A stretch of DNA of 64,000 bases from Halalkalicoccus jeotgali B3 (GTDB taxonomy: Archaea > Halobacteriota > Halobacteria > Halobacteriales > Halalkalicoccaceae), in the NCBI RefSeq assembly GCF_000196895.1, contig NC_014297.1, positions 2,401,770 through 2,465,769 of the forward strand, written 5' to 3'. A model generated the notes under the pieces. The model saw nothing but the letters and a program-made list of their open reading frames with translations, was not told where the DNA came from and did not search any database. Positions 59,537 through 64,000 of this stretch are shown here, piece after piece. The stretch's first letter is position 1, and each line of letters starts with the position of its first letter. Made by a program: the position numbers and the translations under genes.

Positions 59537-60157
59537 TTATCGAACGAATTGGAGGAGGTCGTCGCGGTGCTGTTCGCGCAGGTGCGTCTCGAGGGCCTCG
59601 CGTAGGGGGTCGATCTGCCCGCGTTTCGCCGAGATGGGGGCCACGACGTCGCGCCACTGCTGCCACGGCCCCGGCAAGCCGAGGCGATCACAGAGGGCGT
59701 CGAGGCGCTCGTCCCGGTCGTCGACCTTGTCCATCTTGTTGACCGCGACGACCGTCGGAATTTCGACCTCCCGGAGGAAGTGAAACATCTCGACGTCGTG
59801 GGGGACCTCCCCGCGCTCGCTGTGGCGGTCGATGATGTCGATGACGGCCTTGCCGTCGACGACGAGCACGCCGACGAGGATCTCCGCGCTGTGTTCCTCG
59901 ATGTACTGGACGATATCGGTCTTGATCGCCTCGCGAGTCCCCTCCTCGACGCCCTCCATGAACCCGAACCCCGGCAGATCAGTGAAGGTGAAGTCCGCGC
60001 CCGCCCAGTCGTAGTGGTTCGGCGAGCGGGTAACGCCGGGTTTCTTTCCCGTCGTGAACGTGTGGCCGGTGAACTCGCGCATCAGCGTCGATTTGCCGAC
60101 GTTCGACCGGCCGACGAACGCGATCTCGCTTCCTCGGTCGGGTCGCCCCTCGAACAT
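59537..60157 (-). CDS. engB: EngB/YsxC-like GTP-binding protein
   Basis: 206-residue TRAFAC GTPase. G1 is [12 protein letters not shown] (GRSNVGKS at 16-23). The G2 region follows ([15 protein letters not shown]). G3 is FTDLPGFGF, and G4 is VVAVNKMDK (Asn-Lys-Met-Asp). In bacteria EngB helps assemble the large ribosomal subunit; archaeal members probably act in ribosome biogenesis too, but this is less tested. It is divergent from the first DUF389 gene with 81 bases between starts. Confidence 0.9.
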   Translation of the reverse strand: MFEGRPDRGSEIAFVGRSNVGKSTLMREFTGHTFTTGKKPGVTRSPNHYDWAGADFTFTDLPGFGFMEGVEEGTREAIKTDIVQYIEEHSAEILVGVLVVDGKAVIDIIDRHSERGEVPHDVEMFHFLREVEIPTVVAVNKMDKVDDRDERLDALCDRLGLPGPWQQWRDVVAPISAKRGQIDPLREALETHLREQHRDDLLQFVR

Positions 60158-60238
60158 GGTTCGTCTACCCGGCGGCGCGGTATATACTGTCGGCTCCCCT
60201 TCCGAGGGTTATTTGCGTCCGCCTGCTGAACCCGTGGT

Positions 60239-61567
60239 GTGCGTCTGGTACAGGTCACGATCCCGGCCGGCAAGCGAGAGACGGTGTTGGGGACGCTCGA
60301 CGACGAGGGGATCGACTACGTGGTGACCGACGAGACGAGCGGTCGGGAGTACACCGGCGTGGTCTACTTCCCGCTGCCCGACAACGCCGTCGAGCCGATC
60401 CTCGACGAGCTACAGGAGCTGGGCCTCGAAGAACAGTCCTACACCGTCGTCGTCGACGCCCAGACGGTCGTCTCCCGGCAGTTCGACGAGCTGGAGGAAC
60501 GCTACTCAACCGACGACACCGACGAGGAGCGCATCTCCAGACAGGAGCTGCACACCGAGGCCGAGAACATGACCCCGACGTTCCCGGTCTACGTGGCGAT
60601 GACGCTGATCAGCGCGATCGTCGCGACCGCCGGACTGTTGCTCGACTCGCCGGCGGTGGTTGTCGGTTCGATGGTGATCGCGCCCCTGATCGGCCCGGCG
60701 CTGGCCGCAAGCGTCGGCACCGTCACCGACGACGACGAGATGTTCTGGGGCGGGCTCAAATACCAGGCGTTCGGGCTCGGCCTCGCGATCGCGGGTGCGG
60801 CGGTGTTCGCGTGGCTGCTCAAGACGGCGAACATCGTTCCGCCGGGGATCGAACTCTCCTCGATCGGCGAGATCAGCGAGCGGTTCACCCCCGACCTGCT
60901 CCTGTTGGCCGTCGCGCTCGGAGCCGGTGTCGCGGGCGTGCTCGCGCTCTCGACGGGCATCTCGGTCGCGCTCGTGGGCGTGATGATCGCCGCGGCGCTG
61001 ATCCCGCCCGCCGCCGCCGCGGGCATCGCCATCGCGTGGGGGCTGGTCATGGAGACGGTCGGGGCGACCGTGCTCGTGTTGGTCAACGCCGTCTCGGTCA
61101 ACCTCGCGGGCGTGGCGACGCTGTGGTACACCGGCTATCGGCCCCGCAACTGGTTCGAGACCGACGACGCCCACCGCAAGATGCTTCGCAACGTCGCGGC
61201 CTTCGCGGCGGTCGTCCTCGTGCTCTCGGTCTTTCTGGGGGGCGTCACCTACTCGACCTACCAGACCTCCGTGGCCCAACAGGAGATCAGAAACAGCGCC
61301 CAAGAGACCCTCGAAGAGGCCCAGTACGAACAGTTCACGCTGTTGGAACTCCAGTCCTCGACCGGCCAGGGTGTCACCTATGATCAGGGATCGATCGTGG
61401 GGATCAACCAGGGAATCACGCAGGTGACGGTCACTGTCGGGTACGAGAACGACCCCGACCGGGCGGCGCTGGCGGACGTGCTCGCACAGCGGATCAACGA
61501 GACCGTCCAGCAGGACGTGACCGTCGAAGTCCGGTTCATCGAGGTCGAGCGCCGGCAAGTAGGATGA
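60239..61567 (+). CDS. TIGR00341 / DUF389 family membrane protein (copy 1)
   Basis: 442 residues. An N-terminal alpha-beta domain (about 1-90, MRLVQVTIPAGKRETVLGTL) precedes seven or so hydrophobic segments of the DUF389 domain (about 113-360). A conserved core has PAVVVGSMVIAPLIGPALAA and SVALVGVMIAAALIPPAAAA. The start codon is GTG at 60239. Function is unknown. A second copy with the same layout begins at 62810, with another membrane-protein gene in between. Confidence 0.9.
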   Translation: MRLVQVTIPAGKRETVLGTLDDEGIDYVVTDETSGREYTGVVYFPLPDNAVEPILDELQELGLEEQSYTVVVDAQTVVSRQFDELEERYSTDDTDEERISRQELHTEAENMTPTFPVYVAMTLISAIVATAGLLLDSPAVVVGSMVIAPLIGPALAASVGTVTDDDEMFWGGLKYQAFGLGLAIAGAAVFAWLLKTANIVPPGIELSSIGEISERFTPDLLLLAVALGAGVAGVLALSTGISVALVGVMIAAALIPPAAAAGIAIAWGLVMETVGATVLVLVNAVSVNLAGVATLWYTGYRPRNWFETDDAHRKMLRNVAAFAAVVLVLSVFLGGVTYSTYQTSVAQQEIRNSAQETLEEAQYEQFTLLELQSSTGQGVTYDQGSIVGINQGITQVTVTVGYENDPDRAALADVLAQRINETVQQDVTVEVRFIEVERRQVG

Positions 61568-61672
61568 CGCCCCCGGGTCGAACCACCCCACCGTGTTCCG
61601 ACCGCACCGGACGCGAAAATCCGTCGTCCGAGGGATCTCAATTCCTTTCCGCGCGGGTATTGTAGGTCGCTC

Positions 61673-62701
61673 ATGGACAGGCTGGCGTTGACCGACACGC
61701 TGCGGGGACGAACCGGCGAGAGCCGGATCGCACTCTGGCTGTTTCTCGACGCGAACCGGTGGCTGATCGGGGGGCTGCTCTCGGTTCTCACCTTCGCAGT
61801 GCTGGTCGCGTTCGGGGCGGCGGCGCCGCCACTGGGCGAGATGATGGGGAATGCGGATCCGGTCGAGACCGCCTTCCAGGCGCTGATCGGTTCGCTCATC
61901 ACCGGCGTCACGCTCGTCGTCTCGATCAACCAACTGGTTCTCTCCCAAGAGATCGGCCAACTGGGCGATCACCACCAGTGGATGGACGAGGCCATGGAGT
62001 TCCGACAGGAGGTCGAACTGCTGTTCGGCTCGATCGGCCCGCCCGATCCCGCACAGTTCCTTCAGGCGCTCGTCCAGACGAGCGCCGACCGGGCCGAGGC
62101 GCTCCGAGAGGCGGTCGCCGACAACGACGACGAGGAGCTTCGCGCCCGGACCGACCGGCTCGTCGGGAACGTCGTGGAGAACTCCGAGGAGATCTACGAG
62201 CAGCTAGAGACGGCGGAGTTCGGGGAGTTCAGCGTGCTTCGCTCGGGGTTGAACTACAACTACTCCTGGAAGATCTACGCGGTGCGACGACTCCGGGACG
62301 AACACGCCGACAGCCTCGAAGAGGAGGACTTCGAAGCGTTCGAGGACCTGGTCGAGATACTGACGCTGTTCGGCCCGGCGCTCGAACACTTCAAGTCACT
62401 GTACTTCCAGTGGGAGCTCGTCAACCTCACGCGGTCGATCCTCTACGCCGCGATCCCGGCGCTGATCGTGTCGCTCGGGACGGTGCTCTACCTGGATCCG
62501 GGATCGTTTCCGGGTGCGACGGGCGGCATCGACGACGTGGTCTGGGTCGTAAGCGCCAGCACGGCGCTCGGGCTCGTGCCCTTTTTCGTACTGGCCGCCT
62601 ACGTGGTTCGGATCGCGACCGTCTCGAAGCGGACCGGCGCGCTGGGGCCGTTCATCCTCCGAAGTTCGGAGCGAACGACCGCCATCGACTGGGAGCAGTG
62701 A
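61673..62701 (+). CDS. Uncharacterised four-span membrane protein
   Basis: 342 residues. Two hydrophobic segments lie near the N-terminus (WLIGGLLSVLTFAVLVAFGA and ALIGSLITGVTLVVSINQLV). A long acidic soluble region follows (about 95-240, with EELRARTDRLVGNVVENSEE) and is probably helical and cytoplasmic. Two more spans are near the end (ILYAAIPALIVSLGTVLYLD and TALGLVPFFVLAAYVVRIAT). I recognise no named family. It sits between two DUF389 genes on the same strand (105 and 108 bases either side), so a joint role is possible. Confidence 0.65.
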   Translation: MDRLALTDTLRGRTGESRIALWLFLDANRWLIGGLLSVLTFAVLVAFGAAAPPLGEMMGNADPVETAFQALIGSLITGVTLVVSINQLVLSQEIGQLGDHHQWMDEAMEFRQEVELLFGSIGPPDPAQFLQALVQTSADRAEALREAVADNDDEELRARTDRLVGNVVENSEEIYEQLETAEFGEFSVLRSGLNYNYSWKIYAVRRLRDEHADSLEEEDFEAFEDLVEILTLFGPALEHFKSLYFQWELVNLTRSILYAAIPALIVSLGTVLYLDPGSFPGATGGIDDVVWVVSASTALGLVPFFVLAAYVVRIATVSKRTGALGPFILRSSERTTAIDWEQ

Positions 62702-62809
62702 GCCGCCGGTTGCGTCGTTCACGGAGCCCGACTGGTCGGGCGGGCTCGCCGGCGAGACGGTTGCCGCTGCCGGGCACAACCTTTTTCTCCCGTCCGGAGT
62801 AGGGGCGGT

Positions 62810-64000
62810 GTGCGCCAGGTTCGGATTCTCGTCGACGAGGACGATCGTGAGACGATCGTGGACGTCCTCGAGGACAAGGACGTCGATTACGTCATCAGCG
62901 GCGAGAACGCTACGGGAGATTCCGTCCTGATCGAGTTCCCCCTGCCGACCGACGCGGTCGGGGACGTGCTCGGATCGCTCGACGAGGCGGGCTACGAGGA
63001 CACGTATACGGTGATCAGTCAGGTCGAGAGCGCCCGGACGCCCAACGCCGAGACGCTGATGGAGCGGTACGCCGGCGACTTCGACCCGCTCACGACACGG
63101 GAACTGCGCTCGAAAGCCAGCGACATGAGCAACGACACCAAGTCCTTCCTCGCGCTGATGTTGCTTTCGGCGTGGATCGCGACCGCGGGGCTGCTGAGCG
63201 ATTCGCCGGCGATCGTCGTCGGCGCGATGGTGATCGCCCCCATCGTCGGGCCCGCGCTCACCGCCAGCGTCGGCGGGGTGGTGGGCGATCGCGAGATGCT
63301 CGCGGCGAGCATCCGGCTGCAGGCGATGGGACTCGTGGCGGCGATCGCCGGGGCGACGGCGCTCGCGGCCGTCATCCGCTGGGGGATGTTCGCCCAACCG
63401 GACCTCGCGCTGGGCTCGATCGAGCTCATCGGGGTGCGGACGGCCCCGACCCTGTTGGCGTTGATCGCCGGGACGGCGGCGGGGGCGGCCGCCGCCTTCG
63501 GGCTCACGACGAAGGGACCGATGTCGCTGATCGGCGTGATGATCGCCGCCGCGCTGATCCCGACCGCCGCCGCGACCGGCATCGCCATCGCGTGGCGTGA
63601 CCCGGTGATCGCCGCGGGTACGGCCCTGTTGCTCGTGATCACCCTCGTAGCCATCAACCTCGCGGGCGCGGTCGTCCTGTTCGGACTCGGCTATCGCCCC
63701 GATCGCTCCCTCTTGGGCGGGTCGTGGAGATCGGCGAAGACCCTCCTCGCGATCGCCCTGCTCGTTTCCGTGATCGGCCTGACGGGCGTCGCGACCGCCG
63801 AGCAGATCAGCCACGAGCGAACGGTAAACCAGGTCGTCCACGCGGAACTCACAGAGCACGAGAACGTAACGGCCGTCGCCGTCCGCAACGAGTACGGCGA
63901 CCTCTCCGCGCTCACCGGCCCCGAAACGGTGACCGTCGTCGCGAGCTACACCGGCGGGGGCGACCCGCCGAGCGACCTCGCGGCCGACATCGAGGAGCGC
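62810..64000 (+). CDS. TIGR00341 / DUF389 family membrane protein (copy 2), 3' truncated
   Basis: At least 397 residues from the GTG at 62810; the frame is open at the window end. It has the same plan as the copy at 60239: an N-terminal domain (VRQVRILVDEDDRETIVDVL) and DUF389 spans with SPAIVVGAMVIAPIVGPALT and SLIGVMIAAALIPTAAATGI. The opening GTG-CGC and domain order parallel copy 1, so this is a tandem paralogue pair. Pairwise identity is clearly partial, so the duplication is not recent. Confidence 0.88.
   Translation, partial: MRQVRILVDEDDRETIVDVLEDKDVDYVISGENATGDSVLIEFPLPTDAVGDVLGSLDEAGYEDTYTVISQVESARTPNAETLMERYAGDFDPLTTRELRSKASDMSNDTKSFLALMLLSAWIATAGLLSDSPAIVVGAMVIAPIVGPALTASVGGVVGDREMLAASIRLQAMGLVAAIAGATALAAVIRWGMFAQPDLALGSIELIGVRTAPTLLALIAGTAAGAAAAFGLTTKGPMSLIGVMIAAALIPTAAATGIAIAWRDPVIAAGTALLLVITLVAINLAGAVVLFGLGYRPDRSLLGGSWRSAKTLLAIALLVSVIGLTGVATAEQISHERTVNQVVHAELTEHENVTAVAVRNEYGDLSALTGPETVTVVASYTGGGDPPSDLAADIEER

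Overview
The window reads as a core chromosomal segment of a halophilic archaeon (class Halobacteria). GC content is high and almost all codons end in C or G. The proteins are rich in Asp and Glu. The gene set is archaeal: geranylgeranylglyceryl phosphate synthase, TFB, aIF1/SUI1, an archaeal-type dUTPase, MfnA-type decarboxylase, coenzyme F420 ligase, and several haloarchaea-only small families (amphi-Trp, DUF7123, DUF5809/DUF5810, DUF7573 types). Secreted proteins carry twin-arginine lipoprotein signals. I cannot assign a genus. I saw no rRNA, tRNA, CRISPR array, complete transposon or replication origin.

Layout. 1-9 kb: a gene start cut by the window edge, aspS, a GtrA-like membrane protein behind a sulfatase/phosphotransferase-family enzyme, GGGP synthase, a DUF2237 protein, topoisomerase I, a BrkB/YihY membrane protein and an amphi-Trp protein. 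9-16 kb: gatB, then the condensin block (small coiled-coil protein, smc, scpA) and a DoxX protein. 16-26 kb: nucleoside and nucleotide enzymes (methylthioadenosine phosphorylase, a two-domain deaminase fusion, a phosphoribosyltransferase), a MATE exporter, a PhzF enzyme, PEP synthase, MfnA and UspA. 26-36 kb: metG, a low-GC patch with a single-domain EamA transporter, pyruvate kinase, NfeD plus a slipin, a winged-helix regulator, a phosphoesterase, DUF7123 and a (d)ITP/XTP phosphatase. 36-44 kb: tfb, aroD, carbonic anhydrase, a PHP enzyme, CorA, a VTT membrane protein, a glycosyltransferase, dUTPase and aconitase. 44-51 kb: a BMP-type nucleoside ABC importer with a nucleoside hydrolase. 51-60 kb: rimI, DUF5810/DUF5809, NUDIX, rhodanese, aIF1, an F420-dependent reductase with cofE, a polysaccharide deacetylase lipoprotein, a degenerate-NUDIX/eIF2B-like fusion, a D-hydroxyacid dehydrogenase and engB. 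60-64 kb: two DUF389 (TIGR00341) membrane proteins flanking an unrelated membrane protein; the second runs off the end.

How the genes fit together. PEP synthase, pyruvate kinase and aconitase give central carbon metabolism; ppsA and pyk each have a dyad-symmetric sequence upstream, which may be operators. aspS and gatB fit transamidation-based Asn-tRNA formation. The BMP importer, nucleoside hydrolase, phosphoribosyltransferase, methylthioadenosine phosphorylase, deaminase, dUTPase and ITP/XTP phosphatase form a scattered nucleoside salvage and clean-up theme. smc and scpA overlap, and no scpB follows.

The most unusual items are the deaminase fusion, whose linker looks like a former intergenic spacer; the NUDIX/eIF2B-like fusion, in which both active sites look degraded; a duplicated 21-bp element whose copy contains a stop codon; and paired dyads or direct repeats upstream of tfb and the slipin gene.
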